Positions 42,592 through 51,137 of a stretch of 64,000 nt of DNA are shown one piece after another. Positions within the stretch are counted from its first letter, which is position 1; each line of letters starts with the position of its first letter. Source of the stretch: Streptomyces sp. PTY087I2 (GTDB lineage: Bacteria; Actinomycetota; Actinomycetes; Streptomycetales; Streptomycetaceae); the NCBI RefSeq assembly GCF_001687325.1, contig NZ_LZRD01000009.1:186001-250000 (forward strand), read 5' to 3'. The notes under the pieces were generated by a model, which was not told where the DNA came from, ran no database searches, and was given only the letters and a program-made list of their open reading frames with translations. The position numbers and the translations under genes are program-made.

Positions 42592-43572
42592 ATGGCCGTG
42601 GAAAAGATGTCCATCGCGAAAGCGCTCAACGAGTCGCTCCGCCTCGCCCTCGACACCGACCCCAAGGTCCTCATCATGGGGGAGGACGTCGGCAAGCTCG
42701 GCGGCGTCTTCCGGATCACCGACGGGCTCCAGAAGGACTTCGGCGAGGAGCGGGTGATCGACACCCCGCTCGCCGAGTCCGGCATCGTCGGCACGGCGAT
42801 CGGCCTGGCCCTGCGCGGCTATCGCCCGATCGTCGAGATCCAGTTCGACGGTTTCGTCTTCCCCGCGTACGACCAGATCGTCACGCAGCTCGCCAAGATG
42901 CACGCCCGCGCGCTCGGCAAGGTCAAGCTGCCGGTCGTCGTGCGCATTCCGTACGGCGGCGGCATCGGCGCCGTCGAGCACCACAGCGAGTCCCCCGAGG
43001 CGCTCTTCGCGCACGTCGCGGGCCTGAAGGTGGTCTCGCCGTCCAACGCGAGCGACGCGTACTGGATGATGCAGCAGGCCGTCCAGAGCGACGACCCGGT
43101 CATCTTCTTCGAGCCCAAGCGGCGCTACTGGGACAAGGGCGAGGTCGACACCGAGTCCATCCCCGGCCCGCTGCACAGGGCCGTCACCGCCCGCGAGGGC
43201 AGCGACCTCACGCTCGTCGCGTACGGGCCGATGGTCAAGGTCTGCCTGGAGGCGGCCGCGGCCGCCCAGGAGGAGGGCAAGTCGATCGAGGTCCTGGACC
43301 TGCGCTCGATGGCCCCCATCGACTTCGACGCCATCCAGAAGTCGGCGGAGAAGACCGGCCGGATCGTGGTCGTCCACGAGGCGCCCGTCTTCTACGGCTC
43401 CGGCGCGGAGATCGCCGCCCGGATCACCGAGCGCTGCTTCTACCACCTCGAAGCCCCCGTGCTGCGGGTCGGCGGCTACCACGTCCCCTACCCGCCGGCC
43501 CGGCTGGAGGACGAGTACCTGCCCGGCCTGGACCGGGTGCTCGACGCCGTCGACCGCTCGCTGGCGTTCTGA
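42592..43572 (+). CDS. bkdB: Branched-chain 2-oxo acid dehydrogenase E1 beta (second operon)
   Basis: 326 residues. MSIAKALNESLRLALDTDPK at the N-terminus, [58 protein letters not shown] and EPKRRYW. Starts 2 nt after the E1 alpha stop, so it is coupled. Shorter than the first copy by the N-terminal leader. Confidence 0.95.
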   Translation: MAVEKMSIAKALNESLRLALDTDPKVLIMGEDVGKLGGVFRITDGLQKDFGEERVIDTPLAESGIVGTAIGLALRGYRPIVEIQFDGFVFPAYDQIVTQLAKMHARALGKVKLPVVVRIPYGGGIGAVEHHSESPEALFAHVAGLKVVSPSNASDAYWMMQQAVQSDDPVIFFEPKRRYWDKGEVDTESIPGPLHRAVTAREGSDLTLVAYGPMVKVCLEAAAAAQEEGKSIEVLDLRSMAPIDFDAIQKSAEKTGRIVVVHEAPVFYGSGAEIAARITERCFYHLEAPVLRVGGYHVPYPPARLEDEYLPGLDRVLDAVDRSLAF

Positions 43573-43583
43573 GGAGAGGGTTC

Positions 43584-45047
43584 GTGACGACGATGACCGA
43601 AACGTCTGCTCGTTTCCGTGAGTTCAAGATGCCCGACGTGGGCGAAGGACTGACCGAGGCCGAGATCCTCAAGTGGTACGTCCAGCCCGGCGACACCGTC
43701 ACCGACGGCCAGGTCGTGTGCGAGGTCGAGACCGCGAAGGCGGCCGTCGAGCTGCCGATCCCGTTCGACGGGGTGGTGCACGAGCTGCGCTTCCCCGAGG
43801 GCACGACCGTCGACGTCGGCCAGGTGATCATCGCGATCGACGTGGCCCCGGGCAGCGGCGACGCGCCCGCCCCGGCCGCCGCCGCTACGGTCCAGGAGCC
43901 GGCATCCGAGCCCGAGGCGGAAGCCGAGCCGAAGGGCCGCACGCCGGTCCTGGTGGGCTACGGGGTCGCCGAGTCCTCCACCAAGCGCCGCCCGCGCAAG
44001 GGTGCGGCCGCCGCGCCCGAGGCCGCCGCCGTCGCGGCGGCGGTGCAGGCCGAGCTGAACGGGCGCGCCGCGCCCGCCGCCCCGGCTCCGGCGGTCCCGG
44101 CGGTTCCGGCCCAGGGCGGTGTGCAGGGCGGCCGTCCGCTCGCCAAGCCCCCGGTGCGCAAGCTGGCCAAGGACCTCGGCATCGACCTGGCGACCGTGGT
44201 GCCGACCGGCAAGGACGGCATCATCACCCGCGAGGACGTCCACGCGGCGGCGGCTCCGGCCGCGGTCGAGGCTCCCGCGGCGGTCGCGTCCCCGGTGGCC
44301 CCCGCGCCGACGGTCACCGAGGCCCCTGGGGTGGTCTCCGACTCCGCCCGCGAGACCCGTATCCCGGTCAAGGGCGTCCGCAAGGCGATCGCGCAGGCGA
44401 TGGTGGGCAGCGCGTTCACCGCGCCGCACGTCACCGAGTTCGTCACGGTCGACGTGACGCGCACGATGAAGCTCGTGGCCGAGCTCAAGGAGGACAAGGA
44501 CATGGCGGGGGTGCGGGTCAACCCGCTCCTCATCATCGCCAAGGCCCTCCTCGTTGCGATCAAGCGGAACCCCGAGGTCAACGCCGCCTGGGACGAGGCC
44601 AACCAGGAGATCGTGCAGAAGCACTACGTCAACCTGGGCATCGCGGCGGCCACCCCGCGCGGTCTGATCGTGCCGAACATCAAGGACGCGCACGACAAGA
44701 CGCTGCCGCAGCTCGCGGAGGCGCTGGGCGAGCTGGTCGCCACGGCCCGGGACGGCAAGACCTCCCCGGCGGCGATGGCGGGCGGCACGGTGACCATCAC
44801 CAACGTCGGCGTCTTCGGCGTCGACACCGGTACGCCGATCCTCAACCCGGGCGAGTCCGCGATCCTGGCGGTCGGCGCGATCAAGCTCCAGCCGTGGGTC
44901 CACAAGGGCAAGGTGAAGCCGCGTCAGGTCACCACGCTGGCCCTCTCCTTCGACCACCGCCTGGTCGACGGCGAGCTGGGCTCCAAGGTGCTGGCCGATG
45001 TGGCGGCGATCCTGGAACAGCCGAAGCGGCTGATCACCTGGGCGTAA
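43584..45047 (+). CDS. bkdC: Dihydrolipoamide acyltransferase E2 (second operon)
   Basis: A 487-residue E2. One lipoyl domain with VETAKAAVELPIPFDG (lipoyl Lys about residue 52). An Ala/Pro/Glu-rich linker leads to the peripheral-subunit-binding domain (AKPPVRKLAKDLGIDLATV, about 185-210), a second Ala/Pro linker, and the catalytic domain with IPVKGVRKAIAQAMVGSAF and FDHRLVDGELGSK. The GTG at 43584 follows GGAGAGG; an in-frame ATG three codons later is also possible. Strong terminator follows. Confidence 0.94.
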   Translation: MTTMTETSARFREFKMPDVGEGLTEAEILKWYVQPGDTVTDGQVVCEVETAKAAVELPIPFDGVVHELRFPEGTTVDVGQVIIAIDVAPGSGDAPAPAAAATVQEPASEPEAEAEPKGRTPVLVGYGVAESSTKRRPRKGAAAAPEAAAVAAAVQAELNGRAAPAAPAPAVPAVPAQGGVQGGRPLAKPPVRKLAKDLGIDLATVVPTGKDGIITREDVHAAAAPAAVEAPAAVASPVAPAPTVTEAPGVVSDSARETRIPVKGVRKAIAQAMVGSAFTAPHVTEFVTVDVTRTMKLVAELKEDKDMAGVRVNPLLIIAKALLVAIKRNPEVNAAWDEANQEIVQKHYVNLGIAAATPRGLIVPNIKDAHDKTLPQLAEALGELVATARDGKTSPAAMAGGTVTITNVGVFGVDTGTPILNPGESAILAVGAIKLQPWVHKGKVKPRQVTTLALSFDHRLVDGELGSKVLADVAAILEQPKRLITWA

Positions 45048-45072
45048 CGCGTTTACCGGCAGCCGGTACGCA

Positions 45073-45113
45073 AAGGGGCCCGGCCCGCACACACCGTGCG
45101 GGCCGGGCCCCTT
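45073..45113. terminator. Strong bidirectional hairpin after the second bkd operon
   Basis: A near-perfect 17-18 bp stem from AAGGGGCCCGGCCCGCAC to its complement, with a short ACACC loop, followed by CGTCG. It separates bkdC from the convergent DD-peptidase gene. Confidence 0.88.
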
Positions 45114-45133
45114 CGTCGTACACCGCGTGCGGG

Positions 45134-46033
45134 CTACTTCTTGAAGCCGTAGTCCATCAGCTTCTTGGCGTCGGCCGTGCGGTTCGCCTCGGAGGTCGAC
45201 GTGAGCACCGTGCCGATGACGGTCTTGCCCTTGCGGGTCGCCGCGAAGACCAGGCAGTACTTGGCGGTCGGGCCGGAGCCGGTCTTGACGCCGGTCGCGC
45301 CGCTGTAGCTGCCGAGCAGCTTGTTGGTGTTGGTCCACGACATGTAGCGGTAGCCACCGCTCTTCGTGGCCACCTTCTGCTTCGTCGACTGGGTCTTGAC
45401 GACCGTGCGGAACGTGGAGTTCTTCATCGCCTTGCTGGCGATCTTCGTCAGATCACGGGGCGTCGAGTAGTTGTTGCCGTTCCCGATGCCGTCGAACGAG
45501 TCGAAGCGGGTGTTCTTCAGCTTGAGGCTCTTCGCCGTGGAGTTCATCTTGCCGATGAACGACTTCACCCGGGCGGCACGGGTCGTGCCGGAGCCGAACT
45601 TGTCGGCCAGGGCGTACGCGGCGTCGCAGCCGGAGGGGAGCATCAGACCGTAGAGGAGCTGGCCCACGGTGACCTTGTCGCCGACGATGAGCCGGGCGGA
45701 CGAGGCGTTCTTCGAGACGATGTAGTCGCTGTACGCCTTCTGGATCGTGACCTTGGACTTCAGGTTCACGTTCTTCTGGGACAGGACGACCAGCGCCGTC
45801 ATGATCTTCGTGGTCGAGCCGGTGGCCCGGCGGGTGTCCGCGGCCTTGGTGAAGAGGGTCTTCCCGGTGCCGTCGTCCATCAAGAAGCCGCCCTTGGCGA
45901 CGATCTTCGGAGCCGGCGGCGTGGCGGCGTGTGCCGTCGAGGCGAAGGCGCCGCCCGCGAGCACCGCACCGGCGGTGAGCGCCACGGTGGCCGTGACGGA
46001 GACGCGATTGATGCGCTTGATGCCGATTTTCAA
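45134..46033 (-). CDS. D-alanyl-D-alanine carboxypeptidase/transpeptidase (K15 type)
   Basis: A 299-residue exported penicillin-binding protein. A signal peptide (residues 1-36, ending STAHA before ATPPAP) is followed by the catalytic motifs: STTK (73-76, active Ser73), SGC (134-136) and KTG (250-252). SGC in place of the common SGN matches the classic Streptomyces K15 DD-peptidase, so this is its likely orthologue, acting on peptidoglycan cross-linking. The start is a TTG at 46033 with GGAG 7 nt upstream; no ATG or GTG gives both a signal peptide and an SD. Confidence 0.92.
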   Translation of the reverse strand: MKIGIKRINRVSVTATVALTAGAVLAGGAFASTAHAATPPAPKIVAKGGFLMDDGTGKTLFTKAADTRRATGSTTKIMTALVVLSQKNVNLKSKVTIQKAYSDYIVSKNASSARLIVGDKVTVGQLLYGLMLPSGCDAAYALADKFGSGTTRAARVKSFIGKMNSTAKSLKLKNTRFDSFDGIGNGNNYSTPRDLTKIASKAMKNSTFRTVVKTQSTKQKVATKSGGYRYMSWTNTNKLLGSYSGATGVKTGSGPTAKYCLVFAATRKGKTVIGTVLTSTSEANRTADAKKLMDYGFKK

Positions 46034-46215
46034 CTGAACGCTCCAAATGCCCCTGATATGCGGCCACATAAGGGTGCCGCTCGCAGATGAGACTCCTGGC
46101 GCGGGGCAATGGATGTACTCCCGTACGGGTGAATTCACCCACCAAGGGTCCCGCCTGCGGGTCCAGGATCCGGACGCCGGTCCCCATGCGTGCATGTTGT
46201 ATCTATGCTGTGCGC

Positions 46216-46899
46216 ATGCCTGCCGCATCCTCCGCCCCCGTACGGTCCACGCCCGCCCCCCTCAAGCGTCCGCCCGCCGCCGAGCGGGTCTACACGCACA
46301 TCAAGGAAGCCGTCCTGGACCGGCGTTACGAGGGCGGGACGCTGCTCACCGAAGGGGATCTGGCGGACGCGGTCGGGGTCTCGCGGACGCCCGTGCGCGA
46401 GGCGCTGCTGCGGCTGGAGGTCGAGGGGCTGATCAAGCTCTACCCGAAGAAGGGCGCGCTCGTCCTCGCCGTCTCCGCGCAGGAGATCAAGGACGTGGTG
46501 GAGACCCGGCTGCTGGTCGAGGAGTTCGCGGCGCGCAAGGCCGTGCCCGCGTCCCCGAAGCTGATCGAGCGCCTGGAACAGCTCCTGGAGGAGCAGCGGC
46601 GGCTGGCGGAGGCCGGCGATCTGGCGGCGGTGGCCGTCACGGACCGCTGTTTCCACGCCGAGATCGTCAGGTACGCGGGCAACGAGATCCTCTCGCGCCT
46701 CTACGACCAGCTGCGCGACCGTCAGCTGCGCATGGGCGTCGCCGTGATGGAGGCGCACCCGGGCAGGATCGAGGCCAACATCACCGAGCACGGCGAGCTG
46801 CTGGCGGCGATCCGGGCCGGGGACGCCGACGGGGCGGCCCTGGTCGTGCGCCGCCATGTCGGCCGGGTGCGGGAGCTGGTGCGGGGTGAGGACCGGTGA
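46216..46899 (+). CDS. GntR/FadR-family regulator
   Basis: A 227-residue regulator. N-terminal winged HTH (AAERVYTHIKEAVLDRRYEGG; LTEGDLADAVGVSRTPVREALLRLEVEGLI, about 20-78) and a C-terminal FCD ligand domain with metal-ligand-like CFHAEIVRYAGNEI and HGELLAAIRAGD. Its stop overlaps the MFS GTG, so it almost certainly controls its own operon with that transporter. ATG at 46216; a TGTATCTATGCT-like AT-richer stretch just upstream may be a -10 with a leaderless start or an operator. Confidence 0.9.
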   Translation: MPAASSAPVRSTPAPLKRPPAAERVYTHIKEAVLDRRYEGGTLLTEGDLADAVGVSRTPVREALLRLEVEGLIKLYPKKGALVLAVSAQEIKDVVETRLLVEEFAARKAVPASPKLIERLEQLLEEQRRLAEAGDLAAVAVTDRCFHAEIVRYAGNEILSRLYDQLRDRQLRMGVAVMEAHPGRIEANITEHGELLAAIRAGDADGAALVVRRHVGRVRELVRGEDR

Positions 46900-48203
46900 G
46901 TTCGGCCGCCCCCACGCTCCCCCTGCCCGGTGATCCGCCAGGCGGCCGGCGTGCCGCCCGGGTCTGGGGCATCGGCGTCGCCGTCTACTTCGTCGCGATC
47001 ATCTTCCGTACGAGCCTGGGCGTCGCCGGACTCGACGCCGCCGACCGGTTCGACGTCAACGCCTCGGCGCTCTCCACGTTCTCCATCCTTCAGCTCCTGG
47101 TCTACGCGGGCATGCAGATACCCGTGGGGCTGATGGTCGACCGGCTCGGCACCAAGCGGGTCCTGACCATCGGGGCCGTGCTGTTCACCGTCGGGCAGCT
47201 CGGCTTCGCGCTGTCCCCCTCGTACGGGATGGCGCTGGCGGCACGCGCCCTGCTCGGCTGCGGCGACGCGATGACGTTCATCAGCGTGCTGCGGCTCGGC
47301 AGCCGCTGGTTCCCGGCCCGGCGCGGGCCGCTGATCGGGCAGGTCGCCGCGTTGTTCGGGATGGCGGGCAACCTCGTCTCGACGCTGTTCATCGCCCGGG
47401 CGCTGCACAGCTACGGCTGGACCACGACGTTCGTGGGCAGTTCGCTGGCGGGCGTGGTGGTGCTGGTGCTCCTGCTGCTGTTCCTGAAGGACCACCCCGA
47501 GGGCCATGAGCCGCCGCCCGCCGAGCACGCCGGGGCCGCGTACGTGCGCCGGCAGATCGCCGCCGCCTGGCGGGAGCCGGGGACCCGGCTCGGGATGTGG
47601 GTGCACTTCACCACCCAGTTCCCGGCGATGGTGTTCCTGCTGCTGTGGGGGATGCCGTTCCTGGTCGAGGCGCAGGGGCTGAGCCGGGGTACGGCGGGCA
47701 CGCTGCTGACCCTGGTGGTGCTGTCCAACATGGTGGTGGGGCTCGTCTACGGGCAGATCATCGCCCGCCACCACGGGGCGCGCGTCCCGATCGCGCTCGG
47801 CACGGTCGCGACGACGGCGCTGCTCTGGGCGTCCGCGATCTTCTACCCGGCCGACCGTACGCCGATGTGGCTGCTGGTCGTCCTGTGCCTGGTGCTGGGC
47901 GCCTGCGGACCGGCCTCGATGGTCGGCTTCGACTTCGCCCGTCCGGCCAATCCGCCCGAGCGTCAGGGCACCGCGTCCGGCATCGTCAACATGGGCGGGT
48001 TCATCGCCTCGATGACCACCCTGCTGGCCGTCGGCGTGCTGCTGGACGCCACGGGCGACAACTACCGGGCCGCGTTCGCCTCGGTCTTCGTCCTGGAGGC
48101 GCTCGGCGTCGCCCAGATCCTGCGGCTGCGCCGGCGGGCGGCCTTGCGGGAACGCGAGCACCACGTGGTCAGCCGCGTCGAGGCCGTGCACGTGCCCGCG
48201 TAG
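46896..48203 (+). CDS. MFS transporter
   Basis: A 435-residue 12-helix major facilitator. Motif A-like GLMVDRLGTKRVLTIGAVLF between helices 2 and 3, FRTSLGVAG in helix 1, SLYG-type central loop with GGRVRPG-free Pro/Glu segment near residue 215, and regularly spaced helices to the C-terminus. The family resembles the NarK/oxalate-like organic-anion group, but the substrate is unknown. Start GTG overlaps the GntR stop. The GntR-MFS pair suggests ligand-inducible uptake. Confidence 0.88.
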   Translation: MSSAAPTLPLPGDPPGGRRAARVWGIGVAVYFVAIIFRTSLGVAGLDAADRFDVNASALSTFSILQLLVYAGMQIPVGLMVDRLGTKRVLTIGAVLFTVGQLGFALSPSYGMALAARALLGCGDAMTFISVLRLGSRWFPARRGPLIGQVAALFGMAGNLVSTLFIARALHSYGWTTTFVGSSLAGVVVLVLLLLFLKDHPEGHEPPPAEHAGAAYVRRQIAAAWREPGTRLGMWVHFTTQFPAMVFLLLWGMPFLVEAQGLSRGTAGTLLTLVVLSNMVVGLVYGQIIARHHGARVPIALGTVATTALLWASAIFYPADRTPMWLLVVLCLVLGACGPASMVGFDFARPANPPERQGTASGIVNMGGFIASMTTLLAVGVLLDATGDNYRAAFASVFVLEALGVAQILRLRRRAALREREHHVVSRVEAVHVPA

Positions 48204-48230
48204 CCCTCGGACGGGGGCGCGGGCACGTGC
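48188..48230. terminator. Hairpin spanning the MFS stop codon
   Basis: GCACGTGCCCGCG (48188-48200) and CGCGGGCACGTGC (48218-48230) are exact complements around a 17-nt loop that contains the stop. The CACGTG core is incidental and not parS. Confidence 0.6.
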
Positions 48231-48243
48231 CCGTGGAGCCGTA

Positions 48244-48267
48244 ACGGGGTCACGGGGTCACGGGGTC
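48244..48267. repeat. Three-copy 8-bp repeat across the stop of the MDMPI gene
   Basis: ACGGGGTC repeated three times and then ACGG. It covers the TGA (48258-48260, minus strand). The unit is not a codon multiple, so extra copies shift frames beyond the stop only. Confidence 0.85.
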
Positions 48268-49082
48268 ACGGCGAAGTTGTCCAGGATCGCGGCGGCCAGC
48301 TCCTGGTCGCCCTCGATCTTGATCCGGTCGGCGACGGCCGCGGGACGGACCCGGCCGCAGGCGAGGCGGACGTACGTCTCCCAGTCCAGCGACAGCGTCA
48401 CGGCGGGGCCCAGCGACGGCGCGCCGTCTATCGAACCGCGGCCCTCCGCGTCGATCCGGACCGTCCGCAGGAACTCCACCGGGCCGTGCACATCGAAGAC
48501 GACCGCCGAATTGGCCGGAGCGCCCGCGTTCTTGGCGACCACCTTCGGCAGCCCGGCGAGCAGCAGGTCCCGGGTGATCAGGGCGCCGGGGGAGTCCAGG
48601 TTGCCCGGCTGGCCGAGCGTGGTGCGCAGATCCTGCTCGTGCACCCACACGTCGAAGGCCCGCAGATTCAGCGCCATCTCGAGGGTCTGCTCGGCGCCCA
48701 GGGGAGCGCGGACCTTGGTCTCGGGGCTGCGGGACTCGTTGCGGATCTGGCGGGCCCGGCGGATGAGGACGTACTCCAGCTCGGCGGTGATCTCCGGTGA
48801 GGTGTGGTGCCGCCGGACGTCGACCTGCATCTCCATGTAGCGGGCGAAGTCGCTCTGTACGTGGTAGAGATCGCGCGGCAGGGTGTGGATCGGCCGGGGA
48901 TCGCCGAGCATCTCGCACTCCATGCCGATGACGTGCGACACGATGTCGCGCACCGACCACCCCGGGCAGGGCGTACGGCGGTTCCACTCGCTCTCGGCGA
49001 GGGGCTTCACCAGCTCGGCTATCGCCTCGATGGAGTGGGTCGCGGCGTCGGTGTAGGGCTGGAGGCTGGGATGGACGGTCAC
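48258..49082 (-). CDS. Mycothiol-dependent maleylpyruvate-isomerase/DinB-family protein
   Basis: A 274-residue DinB-like helical-bundle protein. Features: TPCPGWSVRDIVSHVIGME (about residues 36-54, with a metal-ligand His), HEQDLRTTLGQPG (about 147-159) with a second His, and a C-terminal SCP2-like region (VTLSLDWETYVRLACGR). The family uses mycothiol, the actinobacterial thiol, in place of glutathione. Actual substrate not deducible; no gentisate genes are adjacent. The GTG or ATG at 49082 begins MTVHPSLQPYTDAATH. Divergent from the nitrilase gene. Confidence 0.88.
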   Translation of the reverse strand: MTVHPSLQPYTDAATHSIEAIAELVKPLAESEWNRRTPCPGWSVRDIVSHVIGMECEMLGDPRPIHTLPRDLYHVQSDFARYMEMQVDVRRHHTSPEITAELEYVLIRRARQIRNESRSPETKVRAPLGAEQTLEMALNLRAFDVWVHEQDLRTTLGQPGNLDSPGALITRDLLLAGLPKVVAKNAGAPANSAVVFDVHGPVEFLRTVRIDAEGRGSIDGAPSLGPAVTLSLDWETYVRLACGRVRPAAVADRIKIEGDQELAAAILDNFAVTP

Positions 49083-49283
49083 GGGACCCCTCGTGCGGTT
49101 CTGCGGTGCATGGGCTGGAGAGAGCAGGGAGTGCTGGCGGGTGGGCCGGCTCTGACGGCACTGTCGGCGAGCTGCGTGGGAGGTTCGGTGGCTAAGTTAC
49201 GCTGCGAGCAGGCACCCCGGCAGTGCTTTCGTGTGACGATCGTAGGCCCGTGTTGACGGCTCGAATGCCAGGACGGTGGTAGT

Positions 49284-50075
49284 GTGCGCGCCTCCCTCAT
49301 CCAGATCGCAGTAGACCCGGACGAATCCGTCGAGGCCCGCAGGGTGCGAGCGGCTTCCCTGGTGGTCGCCCAGCGCGGTGCCGACCTGGTGGTCCTTCCC
49401 GAACTCTGGCCGGTCGGAGCGTTCGCCTACACCGCCTTCGAGGCGGAGGCCGAGCCGCTGGAGGGTCCCACGCACGAGGCGATGGCGAAGGCGGCGGCCG
49501 AGGCCGGTGTCTGGCTGCACGCCGGCTCCTTCGTCGAACGCGCGGACGACGGCACCCTCTACAACACCAGCCTGGTCTTCTCGCCCGAGGGCGAGCGCAC
49601 GGCCGCCTACCGCAAGATCCACCGCTTCGGCTTCGACCGGGGCGAGGCGGTGATGATGGGCGCGGGCGAGGAGCTGGTGACCGTCCCCCTGCCGGACACC
49701 ACCCTCGGCCTCGCCACCTGTTACGACCTCCGCTTCCCCGAGCAGTTCCGGGGACTCGTCGACGCGGGCGCCGAGACGCTCGTCGTCGCGGCGGGCTGGC
49801 CGGAGCGCCGCCGCTCCCACTGGACGCTCCTGGCGCAGGCCCGCGCCGTGGAGAACCAGGCGTATGTACTCGCCGTCGGCACGGCCGGCACCCACGGCGA
49901 CGTCCAGCAGGCCGGCCACAGCATCGTCGTCGACCCCTGGGGCGAGGTGCTGGCCCAGGCGGGCCCGGACGAGGAGATCCTGACCGTCGAACTGGACACG
50001 GCCAAGGTCCACGCGACCCGCGAACAGTTCCCGGCCCTGAAGGACCGCCGCCTGGGGCTCGCTTCACCGCTGTGA
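49284..50075 (+). CDS. Carbon-nitrogen hydrolase (nitrilase superfamily amidase)
   Basis: 263 residues. The catalytic Glu-Lys-Cys triad is visible: Glu40 in VVLPELW, Lys111 in YRKIHRFGFD and Cys146 in GLATCYDLRFPEQF. Closest in form to omega-amidase/YafV or deaminated-glutathione amidase branches, which hydrolyse small amides in metabolite repair. The start is a GTG (49284) in a segment with weak SD, and the upstream 200 nt hold no gene. Cytoplasmic; not coupled to neighbours. Confidence 0.92.
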   Translation: MRASLIQIAVDPDESVEARRVRAASLVVAQRGADLVVLPELWPVGAFAYTAFEAEAEPLEGPTHEAMAKAAAEAGVWLHAGSFVERADDGTLYNTSLVFSPEGERTAAYRKIHRFGFDRGEAVMMGAGEELVTVPLPDTTLGLATCYDLRFPEQFRGLVDAGAETLVVAAGWPERRRSHWTLLAQARAVENQAYVLAVGTAGTHGDVQQAGHSIVVDPWGEVLAQAGPDEEILTVELDTAKVHATREQFPALKDRRLGLASPL

Positions 50076-50119
50076 GGGCGGTCCGGGGTGCGGGGGCGGC
50101 CACGCCTAGGGTGAGCGCC

Positions 50120-50518
50120 ATGACTGAACAGGGCGCTGCCGAATCGACGTTGCTCCGTGGTACGGCGATCTTCGCCGGCTCGGTCACGGTCGTCCTCTAC
50201 CTCCTCGGCCTTCTTCTGGCCGGATTCGCGGTCAGCGAGGTCGGATCGGGAGCGGACTCGACGCCCATGCGTCAATGCCGCTCCACGCCCGACCGCCCGG
50301 AGGGTGCTGTCGTGGAGACGCACGAGGTGCGCTACCTCCCGGTGCACGTCCTGTGTCGCACCGCTGATGGCCGGTTGTTCAACAGCGGGGTCGTCCCGGC
50401 TTGGCTCAACCCGGCCCTCGGGGTCTCCTTCGCGGCGACCGTCGCCCTTGTGGCGGCCGCCTTCGTGCAGGCGGACCGGCGGGCGGCCGCGCGGCACATG
50501 GCACGAGCCGAGCCCTGA
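50120..50518 (+). CDS. Small two-helix membrane protein of unknown function
   Basis: 132 residues, no family recognised. Helix 1 about residues 15-35 (AIFAGSVTVVLYLLGLLLAGF) and helix 2 about 98-115 (LGVSFAATVALVAAAF), both ends probably cytoplasmic. The outside loop has two Cys (MRQCRS and HVLCRT) that could form a disulfide. Start ATG at 50120. A parS site follows after 25 nt. Confidence 0.7.
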   Translation: MTEQGAAESTLLRGTAIFAGSVTVVLYLLGLLLAGFAVSEVGSGADSTPMRQCRSTPDRPEGAVVETHEVRYLPVHVLCRTADGRLFNSGVVPAWLNPALGVSFAATVALVAAAFVQADRRAAARHMARAEP

Positions 50519-50542
50519 CCACGCGGGCCGGACAGACGCGAC

Positions 50543-50556
50543 GTTTCACGTGAAAC
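50543..50556. other. parS: parS site
   Basis: Third perfect GTTTCACGTGAAAC in the window, in the noncoding gap between the small membrane protein and the convergent LURP-one gene. Confidence 0.93.
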
Positions 50557-50581
50557 AACGGGCCGCCGCGCGGGCGCGCGC

Positions 50582-51073
50582 TCAGTCCTCGTTCTCCTTG
50601 TCCGCCAGGACGATCACGCACATCGCCACGGCGATGAGCAGCGCGGTGTCGGCGTCGTCGCGGACGACGTCGATGCCGTACGTGTCCCGGAGGGTCAGCC
50701 AGCGGCGCGAGATCTGGGCCAGCAGCTCACCGTCGTACTCAATGGCGAACTCGCGGTCCAGGATCTTGCCGCTGACGTCCAGCTCCGTGCCGTCCACCAG
50801 CGTCACCCGGTAGTGGTTGCGGAGCAGCGACAGCCGCTTGCGCTTGACCTTGGCCAGCTCCTCGCCGCCCCGCTCGATGAGCATCGTGTCGCGCAGGCTG
50901 ATCAGCTTCTGCCGCAGCTCGACGAGGACCCGGCCGTCGGCGTCCTTCAGCTCGAAGGTGTCGCGCAGCCGCATCGCTTTGCCGTCGACCAGGAAGACCT
51001 TCCGGCCCCCGTCGTCCTCGATCCAGTAGTCGTCGCCGATGGCGAAAAGCCGCTCACGTACAAGAAGTCTCAT
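50582..51073 (-). CDS. LURP-one-related (scramblase-fold) protein
   Basis: A 163-residue beta-barrel protein of the tubby/LURP-one-related family (LOR). Features: LFAIGDDYWIEDDGGRKVF, DTFELKDADGRVLVEL, VTLVDGTELDVSG, and a C-terminal hydrophobic helix (TALLIAVAMCVIVLA) typical of the family. Function in bacteria is unknown. ATG at 51073 (MRLLVRERLFAIGDD). It is divergent from the NHL protein with about 64 nt between starts, so the two share a promoter region. Confidence 0.87.
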   Translation of the reverse strand: MRLLVRERLFAIGDDYWIEDDGGRKVFLVDGKAMRLRDTFELKDADGRVLVELRQKLISLRDTMLIERGGEELAKVKRKRLSLLRNHYRVTLVDGTELDVSGKILDREFAIEYDGELLAQISRRWLTLRDTYGIDVVRDDADTALLIAVAMCVIVLADKENED

Positions 51074-51137
51074 GGAGCACAGGTTCCCCCGGGGCCCGGC
51101 GGAATGCGCGCAGGCCGGGACGGTGTTGACTGGTGAC

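Noticed and set aside
41976..45047. 1023-residue frame that could look like an E1-E2 fusion
   Set aside because: Its first part reads the E1 genes in the wrong frame (Arg/Ser/Pro-rich). The true E2 starts at 43584.
48188..48233. CACGTG-containing palindrome as a fourth parS
   Set aside because: It lacks the GTTT/AAAC arms and forms a terminator stem at the MFS stop.
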